Below, one piece after another: positions 1 through 10,312 of a stretch of 64,000 nt of DNA (position 1 is the first letter of the stretch; each line of letters begins with the position of its first letter). The DNA is from an uncultured Clostridia bacterium (lineage in GTDB: Bacteria; Bacillota; Clostridia; Lachnospirales; CAG-274). The stretch covers positions 30,902 to 94,901 of the forward strand of contig CALWLD010000005.1 of NCBI GenBank assembly GCA_944381435.1, in the 5' to 3' direction. The notes under the pieces are model-generated. The model saw nothing but the letters and a program-made list of their open reading frames with translations, was not told the DNA's origin and did no database searches. A program made the translations under genes and the position numbers.

Positions 1-1014
1 GTTAAAATTTAAATATTTTTCAAAAAAATCAGTAGATAAATAAAGATTATTATTTACATTTTTAACTAAAGCTTTATCTTTTAAGTTGTTAGCTAAAATA
101 TCACCTGTTTTAACATTAACAGATACATTATCAATAGTAATGGTGTTATCTTTAGGGTTATAAATTAAATCTTTATTTATAAAGTTGCAAACAAGCCTAA
201 CAGGTAAATAAGTTACATTATTTTCTGTAATAGGGTTAGCTTTCGTAACGATACCACCGTTTATAAGAAGCACGCTAGGTTTTTCTTCATTTTTATAGAT
301 TGTATATAAATCGCTATCATATAGTATAGTGGAGAAACTACCCATATAAAAGGTAGGGTTTGCAACATTATTTTTATACATATTTATAGCAAAATCTAGC
401 CTTTTTTCTTTATTTAAATCATTATTTAAAGCAACAGATAAAAAAGTTAAGCCTTTATTAATATTTAATTTTTCTAAAAATTCACTTTCTGTAACTTTTT
501 TGTTATTATAGAAATATTCTTCTGTAAAATTAACTCCAAAGTTATAATAAAGAGTAGTTTTAAAGCTACCTAATAATGTTGTACTAGCGTTATCATCGCC
601 TTTTTTATAGTTTATTTTATAATATTCTATAGTATTATTTACATCTATATTATTTGATTTAAAATATAACCCATCGTTGTTATTGCTTGTAAAATAGCTT
701 ATAGGATTTGATATATATTTAGATGGTGTTTTAACATCAGGTTCTAAAGTTAATATCTTTTTTGTTTTACCGTTTTCTATAGTAAATATTTCATAAATAA
801 ACAAATACTTATTATTTACTTCATTATATTTATAGGTAAATAACTCTGGGATATTATCTTTATCTAAATCGTAAACAAAAATTTCTTTTATTTCTTTATC
901 TTGTTTAATATGGTTTAAATATATATTTTTGTAATCTATAGTTTCTGCATTAACAGGTATGGTAAGTAAAAGTGTGAAAATACATAATAAAAGCAGATAT
1001 TTAACATTTTTCAT
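1..1014 (-). CDS. Exported protein with copper amine oxidase N-terminal-like domain (truncated by window edge)
   Basis: The frame is open from an ATG at 1014 to the window edge, so the C-terminus is missing. I chose ATG 1014 because the G-rich ribosome binding site just upstream is about 8 nt away; an ATG at 1020 lies too close to it. The N-terminus is a signal peptide (Lys near residue 2, a Leu/Ile-rich core, then PVNA). The first 200 residues are Asn/Tyr-rich and unrecognised. The last visible stretch (VLLINGG..., ..NVTYLPVRLVCNFI, ...YNPKDNTITID) matches the pattern of the copper amine oxidase N-terminal domain, a common non-catalytic module of clostridial surface proteins. Substrate and role are unknown. 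It is the gene downstream of serS on the same strand, with only about 20 nt between them. Confidence 0.7.
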   Translation of the reverse strand, partial: MKNVKYLLLLCIFTLLLTIPVNAETIDYKNIYLNHIKQDKEIKEIFVYDLDKDNIPELFTYKYNEVNNKYLFIYEIFTIENGKTKKILTLEPDVKTPSKYISNPISYFTSNNNDGLYFKSNNIDVNNTIEYYKINYKKGDDNASTTLLGSFKTTLYYNFGVNFTEEYFYNNKKVTESEFLEKLNINKGLTFLSVALNNDLNKEKRLDFAINMYKNNVANPTFYMGSFSTILYDSDLYTIYKNEEKPSVLLINGGIVTKANPITENNVTYLPVRLVCNFINKDLIYNPKDNTITIDNVSVNVKTGDILANNLKDKALVKNVNNNLYLSTDFFEKYLNFN

Positions 1015-1034
1015 AGGCATAACCCCCTTAAAGA

Positions 1035-2321
<1,287 letters not shown>

Positions 2322-2380
2322 TTAAAATATTTGTACCTATATACTTTGTATTTTATAAAATTATATGCTAATTTTAAAAT

Positions 2381-2645
2381 AAAAAACGTCCTAAAATAAA
2401 TTTTACATTAAAATAAAACTTATTTTAGGACGAGAATAACCCGTGTTGCCACCTAAATTGCTATTTATAAATAGCCACTCATTAAAGCTATAAAGGGCTT
2501 ACCCTATGGCTCTTAACCATAAGCTTTGAAAGTGGAACTCTATAATAAAATGCTAATTTACACCAACCATTAACTCTCTAAAATTTTATTTATAGATTAG
2601 CTTTCATTCATATACAAAAGTATAAACGCTGATACATATTGAATT
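2381..2645 (-). promoter_or_regulatory. T-box riboswitch leader of serS
   Basis: On the minus strand the leader carries the canonical T-box element GGTGGCAACACGGG (2440-2453). It is followed by a long terminator stem (arms 2387-2399 and 2420-2432) and a run of T on the transcribed strand (2381-2386). A Stem I-like region lies at about 2530-2645. A UCC serine codon in a purine-flanked loop, in the segment reading GAGTTCCACTTT, is the likely specifier; this assignment is an inference. Confidence 0.92.
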
Positions 2646-2651
2646 TTATAT

Positions 2652-2680
2652 ATTATACCAAAAATTTTTTTATTTTTCAA
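2652..2680 (-). promoter_or_regulatory. Promoter of the serS T-box transcript
   Basis: On the minus strand TTGAAA (2675-2680) and TATAAT (2652-2657) are separated by 17 nt. This places the transcription start near 2645, just before the T-box Stem I. Confidence 0.75.
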
Positions 2681-2792
2681 GTATTTTTATGTATACAATA
2701 AAAAAAATAGGTAATAATTATATTGTACCACTCATTTCCCCCTAATTTTTGAGTGAAATTTAAAAATTGCTTAGTTAAACAGGTAATTTGAT

Positions 2793-2821
2793 AAAGCCCT
2801 ATAGGTTATCTATAGGGCTTT
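2793..2821 (-). terminator. Terminator after the YesL-like gene
   Basis: The 11-12 bp stem AAAGCCCTATA / CTATAGGGCTTT lies immediately past the stop codon of the DUF624 gene. The rest of 2646-2831 holds only the serS promoter and short AT-rich dyads (about 2691-2755) to which I assign no role. Confidence 0.7.
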
Positions 2822-2831
2822 AAGGTTAGCT

Positions 2832-3479
2832 TTATATATTTTCATTAGAGGTTTCTTGCTCTTTTTCCATTTCTTGCATTTTTCTAATATAAATATCAAA
2901 GATATGGTTAAATATATAAGAGTTAAAAAAGGCTAATATACCAGGGACAAAGACTAAAACAGGAGGGACACGCGTTGCAGATAAAATAATAACAACGGCT
3001 AATATAACCATAAGAGTAGTCCAACCTAGATGCCTTATAGACATTATAAAAGAAAATTTAAACATATTTTTAGTAGTGTTTTCAAATTTACATATTAAAG
3101 GGAAAATATATAAATTTATAACGCTGTATATAAGAAATATTATCCAAAGCACATAGTACATAAATACACCTTTTGTTGTAGGTATAAATTTAAAATAATA
3201 AATATCTACAATAAGGACTACGCCTATGATAAATAAAATAAGCCAAACTAAAGTGCTTTGTTTAAAATTTTGTTTAAAAGATTTTATAAAATCTCTTATA
3301 AGGTAGCCTTCTTCATCTTTAGCAAGCTTTAAAAACACATAATATAAGGCTGTGTTTGCAGCTCCTATTGTAAAGATAGGTATACAAAATATAAGATATA
3401 TAACACTTAAAAAACAAGCATCAAAAAATTTGCCAACAAAACGCCAAGCAGGGTTGTCTAAATCAAAAAAACCGTTCAT
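2832..3479 (-). CDS. YesL-like DUF624 family membrane protein
   Basis: A 215-residue protein with about five hydrophobic segments. The N-terminal sequence (FFDLDNPAWRFVGKFFDACFLSVIYLIFCIPIFTIGAA) is typical of the DUF624/YesL family, including the conserved small-residue GAANTALYYV stretch. Family members are often next to carbohydrate ABC transporters, but none is nearby here. The function is not established. It is a single-gene unit with its own terminator, divergent from trxB. Confidence 0.8.
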   Translation of the reverse strand: MNGFFDLDNPAWRFVGKFFDACFLSVIYLIFCIPIFTIGAANTALYYVFLKLAKDEEGYLIRDFIKSFKQNFKQSTLVWLILFIIGVVLIVDIYYFKFIPTTKGVFMYYVLWIIFLIYSVINLYIFPLICKFENTTKNMFKFSFIMSIRHLGWTTLMVILAVVIILSATRVPPVLVFVPGILAFFNSYIFNHIFDIYIRKMQEMEKEQETSNENI

Positions 3480-3544
3480 TTTTACCTCCTAATAATAAAT
3501 ATTAAGTATTATAGCATATATTTTTAATTATTGCAATTACAGTA

Positions 3545-3573
3545 TTGACATTGTAATTTTAAAAATGTAATAT
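3545..3573 (+). promoter_or_regulatory. Promoter of trxB
   Basis: TTGACA (3545-3550) and TAATAT (3568-3573) are 17 nt apart, about 30 nt before the trxB start. A second -10-like TATAAT at 3579 is too far from this -35. Confidence 0.6.
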
Positions 3574-3603
3574 AAGGATATAATATAAGAAGAGGTGATA
3601 TTT

Positions 3604-4533
3604 ATGCATAATGAAAACATATATGATGTGGTTATAATAGGCTCTGGGCCTTCTGGCCTTGCTGCTGCTATTTATGCAGAAAGAGCAAAGCTTAAAACAA
3701 TAACCATAGAAAAGCAATATATGAGCGGTGGCCAAGTTTTAAACACTTACGAGGTAGATAACTATCCAGGCTTACCTGAGATAAACGGCTTTGATATGGG
3801 GCAAAAATTTAGACAACACGCAGAAAAGCTAGGCTCACAGTTTATAAAAGATGAAGTGTTAGAGCTTGAAATAATGGATGATATAAAAAAGGTACATTGT
3901 AAGAAAAACGAGTTTTTAACAAGAACTGTTATAATAGCAACAGGAGCAAACCATAGAATGCTAGAGGTTAAAGGTGAAAAAGAGCTATATGGCAAGGGGG
4001 TATCTTATTGTGCTACTTGTGATGGAGCTTTCTATAAAGAAAAAACTGTAGCAGTTGTTGGTGGAGGCGATGTTGCTTTAGAAGATGCTATCTTTTTATC
4101 TAGGCTTTGTAAAAAGGTATATCTTATTCATAGAAGAGACGAATTTCGTGGTGTAAAAATTTTACAAGAAAAAGTTTTTTCTATTAGCAATATAGAAGTT
4201 ATATGGGATAGCGTTGTAGATGAAATATGTGGAGATAACGAAGTTAAAGCTATTAATATATCTAATGTAAAAACAAATGAGAAAAAAACATTAGATGTAG
4301 ATGGGGTTTTTGTTGCAATAGGTATTGTGCCTAATAGCCATATATTTGAAAAACATTTAAAGCTAGATGATGGAAATTATATTATCGCTACAGAAGACTG
4401 CAAAACATCTGTAGAAGGGGTTTTTGTGGCAGGCGATGTTAGAACAAAAGCTTTAAGGCAAATAGTAACTGCTGTTTCTGATGGAGCTAATGCTATTACA
4501 TCTGTAGAAAAATATTTAGCTACAAAATTTTAA
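3604..4533 (+). CDS. trxB: Thioredoxin-disulfide reductase
   Basis: FAD-dependent pyridine nucleotide-disulfide reductase that passes electrons from NAD(P)H to thioredoxin in the cytoplasm. The FAD-binding GSGPSG is at residues 13-18, the redox CATC motif at 136-139, the NAD(P)-binding GGGDVALE near 153 and the C-terminal FVAGDVR FAD motif near 275. I start at ATG 3604, 6 nt after the AGAGGTG site, rather than at the in-frame GTG at 3595, which is part of that site. The 309-residue length is normal. No thioredoxin gene is adjacent. A terminator follows at 4561. Confidence 0.93.
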   Translation: MHNENIYDVVIIGSGPSGLAAAIYAERAKLKTITIEKQYMSGGQVLNTYEVDNYPGLPEINGFDMGQKFRQHAEKLGSQFIKDEVLELEIMDDIKKVHCKKNEFLTRTVIIATGANHRMLEVKGEKELYGKGVSYCATCDGAFYKEKTVAVVGGGDVALEDAIFLSRLCKKVYLIHRRDEFRGVKILQEKVFSISNIEVIWDSVVDEICGDNEVKAINISNVKTNEKKTLDVDGVFVAIGIVPNSHIFEKHLKLDDGNYIIATEDCKTSVEGVFVAGDVRTKALRQIVTAVSDGANAITSVEKYLATKF

Positions 4534-4560
4534 GATTAGCTTAATTGCAATAAAGATATA

Positions 4561-4597
4561 AACAAGGGTAAAGATAAAGTCTTTACCCTTGTTTTAG
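4561..4597 (+). terminator. trxB terminator
   Basis: Perfect 13-bp stem AACAAGGGTAAAG / CTTTACCCTTGTT (4561-4573 and 4581-4593) followed by T residues. A nearly identical copy lies at 4971-5004. Confidence 0.85.
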
Positions 4598-4769
4598 AGT
4601 GCAGACAAAATAATATTAAAGCCTTATACCATAAATATTTAAGTAATTAAAGGGTTATAGGGCAAAGCCCTAGAAGAAGGGTGGTTGGCGGGAACAGATA
4701 ATTTTTATCATTTTGCCTTTACTCTAAAATATTAAAATTACAAAAATGACGAAAACTTTGTATACAACT
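4598..4769 (-). repeat. Dispersed intergenic repeat, copy A (CTAGGG-hairpin subtype)
   Basis: The ends are TGCAGACAAAATAATATTAAAG on the left and ACTTTGTATACAACTT on the right. On the minus strand the core reads CCCGCCAACCACCCTTCTTC, followed by the hairpin CTAGGGCTTTGCCC. It closely resembles copies C, F1 and F2 elsewhere in the window. No reading frame of note. Confidence 0.8.
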
Positions 4770-4789
4770 TGAAATAAGGGTAAAGGAGA

Positions 4790-4969
4790 TTGTCGACAAA
4801 GTGGACAATCTTTTTGCAATTTTTAAATTTTTTATTTTAAGGTAAGGTTATCAATACTCTAAACCCACCCACCACCCTATGCGGGGACACCCCGTACCCC
4901 GCCCATCTGCGTTCCGCTTTTTGATGTTTATGATATTAATTTTTATAAAAATTATTTTGTCTACAGTCT
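4790..4969 (+). repeat. Dispersed intergenic repeat, copy B (GCGGGG-hairpin subtype), inverted relative to copy A
   Basis: Contains the core CTAAACCCACCCACCACCC (from about 4858), then a GC-rich hairpin (GCGGGGACACCCCG), and ends TTATTTTGTCTACAGTCTG. The middle differs from copy A, so the family is modular. Confidence 0.78.
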
Positions 4970-4970
4970 G

Positions 4971-5004
4971 AAGGGTAAAGATAAAATCTTTACCCTTGTT
5001 TATA
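4971..5004 (+). terminator. Second copy of the trxB-type terminator
   Basis: AAGGGTAAAG / CTTTACCCTTG with T residues after it, differing from the 4561 terminator at one loop base. It could end transcription in either direction between trxB and the convergent coiled-coil gene. Confidence 0.65.
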
Positions 5005-5033
5005 TAATTTAATATGCTTTTTAGCTTTGCATA

Positions 5034-5504
5034 TTATTTGTTTGTGTTATTTTTATATTTTTTTAGCATATTATCTTTAGAAACTTTTAAAGTTTTTACT
5101 TTTTCTACGTTCATAAGGTTATTTTTAATGTTTATATTTTGTAAATTTTTATTTTTTTCTTCTTGTATGCGAATTTTAAAATCTAGCTCTGTTATTTCTT
5201 GTATTTTATGTTTAAGTGTTTTTATATCTTCTTTAAAAATATCTTTGTGTTTGTTAAGGTTACCTTTAAAGCTTTCAAAAATGCTTAAGAACATATCATC
5301 TATGCTAACAAGCTCATCTATTAGCTTCTGCTTTTCTTCTATGGATATATCAAGAAATGGCAATGTATCTTGGTTTTTGTTATTTTCAAAAACAAGCTTT
5401 TGGTTTTTTGTAATGTTTAATATTAAGCTTAATAGCTCAATCTTTCTATCTAAAAGATAGGTTAAATTGTTTATTTTGTTATATATTTCTTCTAAATCTT
5501 TCAA
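5034..5504 (-). CDS. Coiled-coil protein, possibly FlgN-like
   Basis: A 156-residue, almost entirely helical, Lys/Glu/Leu/Ile-rich protein with no membrane segment or signal peptide. Length and heptad-like pattern resemble the flagellar export chaperone FlgN family, but I see no diagnostic motif. No flagellar gene is in the window, although a chemoreceptor lies at 41-43 kb. The minus-strand frame is preferred over the overlapping plus-strand frame at 5014-5460, which has a composition of antisense Phe/Ser/Leu. It may instead be an uncharacterised coiled-coil protein. Confidence 0.6.
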   Translation of the reverse strand: MKDLEEIYNKINNLTYLLDRKIELLSLILNITKNQKLVFENNKNQDTLPFLDISIEEKQKLIDELVSIDDMFLSIFESFKGNLNKHKDIFKEDIKTLKHKIQEITELDFKIRIQEEKNKNLQNINIKNNLMNVEKVKTLKVSKDNMLKKYKNNTNK

Positions 5505-5566
5505 AAAAACACCTCTTAAAACGATATTTTAACAATATATTGTTATTTTATCACATAAATTTACTC

Positions 5567-5595
5567 TTTACAAATTTATTTTAAAAATGTATAAT
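5567..5595 (+). promoter_or_regulatory. Promoter of the ileS T-box transcript
   Basis: TTTACA (5567-5572) and TATAAT (5590-5595) are separated by 17 nt, placing the start near 5602. Confidence 0.7.
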
Positions 5596-5604
5596 AAAAG
5601 AAAT

Positions 5605-5850
5605 ATGTAAATGCTTTGATAAGGACAGTAGGTATATATTCTTAGTTTAGCGAGCTAGGGACGGTGGAAGCCTAGCCAAAAGGTTTATACTGAAAATCAC
5701 CTTTTAGCAGTAAACCGAAAGTAAGTTTATAAAAATTATTAGTAGGCTTTAACGTACCCCTACGTTACAGGGTTTGAGAGGGTAGCTTTAGCTATCAAAT
5801 CAGGTGGTACCGCGTTTATTACGTCCTGTTATTTTGCAGGGCTTTTTTGC
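5605..5850 (+). promoter_or_regulatory. T-box riboswitch leader of ileS
   Basis: The T-box core AGGTGGTACCGCG is at 5802-5814. The specifier is an ATC isoleucine codon at 5696-5698 in the context TGAAAATCACC. A terminator hairpin at 5823-5842 is followed by TTTTTT. Uncharged tRNA-Ile should favour the antiterminator and raise ileS expression. Confidence 0.95.
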
Positions 5851-5876
5851 ATTTACAAAAATTTAAGGAGGTTTTT

Positions 5877-8800
5877 ATGTACGATAAGGTTTTAACTAAT
5901 TTAGACTTTGTTGAAAGAGAAAAAGAAATTTTAAGCTTTTGGAAAGAAAATGACATTTTCCAAAAAAGTATAGATAACAGAAAAGACGGGGAGGTTTTCA
6001 CATTTTTTGATGGACCACCTACGGCAAACGGTAAGCCACACATTGGACACATTTTAACACGTACTATAAAAGATATTATCCCACGTTATAAAACAATGAA
6101 AGGCTATAAAGTTTTAAGAAAAGCAGGCTGGGATACACACGGCTTACCTGTTGAGCTTGAGATAGAGAAAAAGCTTGGCATAAGCGGTAAACCACAAATA
6201 GAAAAATATGGTGTTGAGCCTTTTATAAAACAATGTAAAGAAAGCGTATTCACTTACGAAAGCTTATGGAGAAAAATGAGTGATAGGGTAGGTTTTTGGG
6301 CTGATATGGATAACCCTTATGTAACTTATCATAACACTTATATTGAATCTGTTTGGTGGGCTTTAAAACAAATTTGGGATAAAGGCTTATTATATAAAGG
6401 ACATAAAATAGTGCCTTATTGCCCACGTTGTGGTACATCTTTATCTAGCCACGAGGTTGCTCAAGGTTATAAAGATGTTAAAGACAAATCTGCCTTTGCA
6501 AAATTCTTAGTAAAAGGCACAACAAACGAGTTTTTACTTGCTTGGACAACTACACCTTGGACGCTTCCATCAAACGTAGCTTTAACTGTTAATGCAGATG
6601 AAGACTATGCAAAAGTTGAGCTTAACGGAGAAAAATATATTTTAGCAGATGCTTTAGTTTCTAAAGTTTTTGGGGAAGAAGAAAAACCTGTTGTTTTAGA
6701 AAAAGTAAAAGGTGCTAGCCTTAAAGGTTTAGAATACGAACCACTTTTTGATTATGCTAAAGATATAGTAAAAGATAAAAAAGCTTATTATGTAGTTTGC
6801 GATTCTTACGTTACACTTACAGACGGTACAGGTATAGTACACTGTGCACCTGCATTTGGTGAAGACGATTCTCGCGTTGGTAAAGATAACGATTTACCTT
6901 TTGTACAGCTTGTAAACGAAGAAGGTAAATTTTTACCAGAAGTTACAGATTTTGCTGGTGTATTTGTTAAAGATGCCGATATTGATATTATTAAAAAATT
7001 AAAACAAGAAAACAAGCTTTTAAAAGCAGAAAATTACGAACATAGCTATCCTTTCTGCTGGAGATGCGACACGCCTTTATTATATTATGCTAGAGACACT
7101 TGGTTTATAGCTATGACAAAAGTGCGTGATATGTTAGTAAAAAATAACAATACAGTAAACTGGATGCCAGATAACATTAAACAAGGACGTTTTGGTAATT
7201 TCCTTGAAAACGTTATCGATTGGGGCTTATCAAGAGAGCGTTATTGGGGTACACCTCTTCCTATTTGGGAATGTAGCTGTGGACATAAAGAGGCTATCGG
7301 TAGCATTGAAGAGCTAAAACAAAAATCTAGCGATTGCCCTGATGAAATAGAGCTTCATAAACCTTATATTGATAATGTACACTTAAATTGTCCTAAATGT
7401 AACGGCAAAATGAAACGTGTTACAGAGGTTATTGACTGTTGGTTCGATTCTGGCTGTATGCCTTTTGCACAATGGCATTATCCATTTGAAAATAAAGAAA
7501 TATTTGCTGAAAACTTCCCAGCAGATTTTATATCAGAGGCAATAGACCAAACAAGAGGTTGGTTCTACACGCTTATGGCTATATCAACTTTATTATTTGA
7601 TAAAGCACCATATAAAAACGTTATCGTTTTAGGCCACGTGCAAGATAAAGACGGCAAAAAAATGAGCAAACACACAGGAAACGTTGTAGACCCTTGGACT
7701 GTTTTAGACAAACAAGGTGCAGATGCAGTTAGATGGTATTTCTATACTAACAGCTCTCCTTGGTTACCTAACAGATTTTACGAAGAGGCTGTAAACGAAG
7801 GTCAACGTAAATTTATGGGTACTTTATGGAACACTTACGCTTTCTTTGTTTTATATGCAAACATAGATAACTTTAACCCTAACGATTACAAGCTAGAATA
7901 TGATAAGCTTGCACCTATGGATAAATGGATTTTATCAAGGCTTAATTCTTTAGTTAAATTTGTAGATGAAGGCCTTGAAAACTATAAACTTACAGAAACA
8001 TCAAGAGCTATGACAGATTTTGTAGATGAGCTTAGCAACTGGTATGTAAGACGTTCAAGAGAGCGTTTCTGGGGCAAAGATATGCCACAAGATAAGGTTA
8101 ATGCTTATATGACGTTATATACAGTTTTAACTACAATTACAAAACTCTCTGCTCCTTTTACACCGTTTATTGCAGAAAGCATATATCAAAACCTTGTTTG
8201 TAAGGTAGATAAAAATGCTCCTGAAAGTGTTCACCTTTGCGATTATCCTAAATACGATGAAAAACTTATTGATAAAAAGTTAGAAGAAGATATGGATATA
8301 GTTTTATCTATTGTTGTTGCAGGGCGTGCAGGTAGAAACACTGCCAACATTAAAAACCGTCAACCTATAGGGAATATGTTTGTTAAAGCTAACAAAAACC
8401 TTGATGATATGTTTATAGATATTATTAAAGAAGAGCTTAACATTAAAAACGTAGAATTTAAAGACGATGTTTCTAGCTTTGCAAGCTATAACTTTAAGCC
8501 ACAGCTTAGAACTCTTGGTAAAAAATACGGTAAACTTGTACCTTCTATAGGCAATTATCTTAAAGAAAATGATGGTATTAAGCTTATGAATGAGCTTAAA
8601 GAAACAGGCTTTATTAAGTTTAGCGTAGAGGGCGAAAGCATTGAGCTTGCAGAAGAAGATGTTTTAATAGAAACTGCTCAAATGGAAGGCTATGTATCTG
8701 AAAGCGATAAAAACATTACTGTTGTTTTAGATACAAACCTTACAGAAGAACTTTTAGAAGAAGGCTTTGTAAGGGAAATAATTAGTAAAATCCAAACAAT

Positions 8801-9008
8801 GAGAAAAGAAGCAGGCTTTGAAGTTTTAGATAAAATAACTGTTTATTATTCTAACAATGAAAAAATTAAAAACATTATTTCTAAAAATATAGAACAAATA
8901 AAAGAAGATGTTTTAGCAACAGATATTTTAAACGATGCTAAAGACGGCTATACTAAAGATTGGAACATTAACGGAGAAGATGTAACATTAACTGTTGTTA
9001 AAAACTAA
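5877..9008 (+). CDS. ileS: Isoleucyl-tRNA synthetase
   Basis: A cytoplasmic class I synthetase that charges tRNA-Ile. I start at ATG 5877, directly after AAGGAGG at 5865-5871, giving 1043 residues. HIGH is at residues 55-58. The second signature reads KMSKH near residue 595 rather than KMSKS. The region [13 protein letters not shown] and the WDTHGLPVE editing/catalytic segment look like the eukaryote-like type 2 IleRS. That class is associated with natural mupirocin tolerance; whether it applies here is inference. Regulated by the T-box upstream. A bidirectional terminator follows. Confidence 0.97.
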   Translation: MYDKVLTNLDFVEREKEILSFWKENDIFQKSIDNRKDGEVFTFFDGPPTANGKPHIGHILTRTIKDIIPRYKTMKGYKVLRKAGWDTHGLPVELEIEKKLGISGKPQIEKYGVEPFIKQCKESVFTYESLWRKMSDRVGFWADMDNPYVTYHNTYIESVWWALKQIWDKGLLYKGHKIVPYCPRCGTSLSSHEVAQGYKDVKDKSAFAKFLVKGTTNEFLLAWTTTPWTLPSNVALTVNADEDYAKVELNGEKYILADALVSKVFGEEEKPVVLEKVKGASLKGLEYEPLFDYAKDIVKDKKAYYVVCDSYVTLTDGTGIVHCAPAFGEDDSRVGKDNDLPFVQLVNEEGKFLPEVTDFAGVFVKDADIDIIKKLKQENKLLKAENYEHSYPFCWRCDTPLLYYARDTWFIAMTKVRDMLVKNNNTVNWMPDNIKQGRFGNFLENVIDWGLSRERYWGTPLPIWECSCGHKEAIGSIEELKQKSSDCPDEIELHKPYIDNVHLNCPKCNGKMKRVTEVIDCWFDSGCMPFAQWHYPFENKEIFAENFPADFISEAIDQTRGWFYTLMAISTLLFDKAPYKNVIVLGHVQDKDGKKMSKHTGNVVDPWTVLDKQGADAVRWYFYTNSSPWLPNRFYEEAVNEGQRKFMGTLWNTYAFFVLYANIDNFNPNDYKLEYDKLAPMDKWILSRLNSLVKFVDEGLENYKLTETSRAMTDFVDELSNWYVRRSRERFWGKDMPQDKVNAYMTLYTVLTTITKLSAPFTPFIAESIYQNLVCKVDKNAPESVHLCDYPKYDEKLIDKKLEEDMDIVLSIVVAGRAGRNTANIKNRQPIGNMFVKANKNLDDMFIDIIKEELNIKNVEFKDDVSSFASYNFKPQLRTLGKKYGKLVPSIGNYLKENDGIKLMNELKETGFIKFSVEGESIELAEEDVLIETAQMEGYVSESDKNITVVLDTNLTEELLEEGFVREIISKIQTMRKEAGFEVLDKITVYYSNNEKIKNIISKNIEQIKEDVLATDILNDAKDGYTKDWNINGEDVTLTVVKN

Positions 9009-9010
9009 TA

Positions 9011-9051
9011 AATAATAAAAAGCGTAGATAAAATCTACGCTTTTTATTATT
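9011..9051. terminator. Bidirectional terminator between ileS and dapL
   Basis: Perfect 18-bp stem (arms 9011-9028 and 9034-9051) with A/T runs on both sides, so it serves both convergent genes. Its right arm overlaps the dapL stop codon. Confidence 0.85.
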
Positions 9052-10246
9052 TAAATAAAGTTTTAAATCTATCCATAGCTTCGATAGTAGCTTCTCTGCT
9101 ACCAAAAGATGAAAGCCTGAAATAACCATCACCGTTTTTACCAAAGCCAACGCCAGGTGTACCTACTACAGCTATTTCATTTAACATTTTATCAAAGAAA
9201 TCCCAAGAGCCCATATTATCAGGACATTCAAACCAGATGTAAGGAGAGTTAATACCGCCGTAATAGTTAATACCGCATTCTTCCATAGTGTTTGCAATTA
9301 TTTTAGCATTTTCTTTGTAGTAATTGATAGTGTCTTTAGACATTTTCATACCTTCTTCGCTAAATACAGCACAAGCACCTTTTTGGATAATATAAGGTAC
9401 ACCGTTAAATTTTGTAGTTTGGCGTCTGTTCCACATTTGGTTAAGGCTCATATCTGTACCTTTTGAGCTTTTTATAACAATATCTTTAGGAACGATAGTA
9501 TAACCACATCTAGTGCCTGTAAAGCCTGCTGTTTTAGATAAAGAGCAAAACTCTATAGCACATTTTCTAGCACCTTCTATTTCAAAAATGCTAGTAGGTA
9601 AGTTATCATCAGATATAAAGCACTCGTAAGCTGCATCAAATAAAATGATAGCTCCAATCTCTAATGCATAATCTACCCACATTTTAAGCTGTTCTCTGTT
9701 ATAGCAAGCACCTGTAGGGTTGTTAGGAGAGCAAATATATATTAAATCTGCTTTTTTGCTTTTATCAGGAAGAGGTAAAAAGTCGTTATCTTTGTTAGCA
9801 TCTATGTAAACAATTTCTCTGCCGTTCATAATGTTTGTATCTACATAAACAGGATAAACAGGGTCTGGTATCATAACTGTGTTATCTACAGAAAAAAGGT
9901 CTGTTATGTTACCAGTGTCTGATTTAGCACCGTCAGATACAAAAATTTCACCAGCATCTAAAGAAACACCTTTTCTGTCATAATAATCTTTGATGGCGTT
10001 TCTTAAAAAGTCATAGCCTTGCTCTGGGCCATATCCTTTGAAAGTGCTTTCGTTTGCCATTTCATCAACAGCTAAGTGTAAATTTTCTATAACAGCTTTG
10101 TTGAGAGGTTTTGTAACATCGCCTATACCAAGACGTATAATTTTTTTATCAGGGTTTTCTTCGCTAAATTTGCTAACTCTTTTAGCTATATCAGAAAAAA
10201 GATAGCTTTCTTTTAAGTTTAAATAATTTTCGTTTAACTTTACCAT
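9047..10246 (-). CDS. dapL: LL-diaminopimelate aminotransferase
   Basis: PLP-dependent class I/II aminotransferase that converts tetrahydrodipicolinate to LL-diaminopimelate in one step of lysine and peptidoglycan synthesis. Diagnostic features are the start (NENYLNLKESYLFSDIAKRV), IRLGIGDVTKPL, the CSPNNPTG motif and the PLP lysine in SLSKTAGFTGTRCGY near residue 236. I start at ATG 10246. The upstream GTG at 10255 overlaps the AAGGAG site and is unlikely. A second aminotransferase gene lies 67 nt upstream on the same strand. Confidence 0.95.
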   Translation of the reverse strand: MVKLNENYLNLKESYLFSDIAKRVSKFSEENPDKKIIRLGIGDVTKPLNKAVIENLHLAVDEMANESTFKGYGPEQGYDFLRNAIKDYYDRKGVSLDAGEIFVSDGAKSDTGNITDLFSVDNTVMIPDPVYPVYVDTNIMNGREIVYIDANKDNDFLPLPDKSKKADLIYICSPNNPTGACYNREQLKMWVDYALEIGAIILFDAAYECFISDDNLPTSIFEIEGARKCAIEFCSLSKTAGFTGTRCGYTIVPKDIVIKSSKGTDMSLNQMWNRRQTTKFNGVPYIIQKGACAVFSEEGMKMSKDTINYYKENAKIIANTMEECGINYYGGINSPYIWFECPDNMGSWDFFDKMLNEIAVVGTPGVGFGKNGDGYFRLSSFGSREATIEAMDRFKTLFK

Positions 10247-10312
10247 TGTATCCACTCCTTATGATATATATTTTTATAATTATAACATAAATTGAAAAAA
10301 AATCAAGTTACT

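Noticed and set aside
2691..2755. Short dyads (GTACAAT..ATTGTAC and CACTCA..TGAGTG) between serS and the YesL-like gene
   Set aside because: The arms are only 6-8 bp in AT-rich DNA, with no T-run or conserved motif, so chance pairing is likely.
3579..3584. TATAAT before trxB as the main -10
   Set aside because: It is 28 nt from the TTGACA, too far; TAATAT at 3568 has the right 17-nt spacing.
5014..5460. 148-residue plus-strand frame over the coiled-coil gene
   Set aside because: It is the antisense of a Lys/Glu-rich helical protein, giving an implausible Phe/Ser/Leu composition, and has no ribosome binding site.
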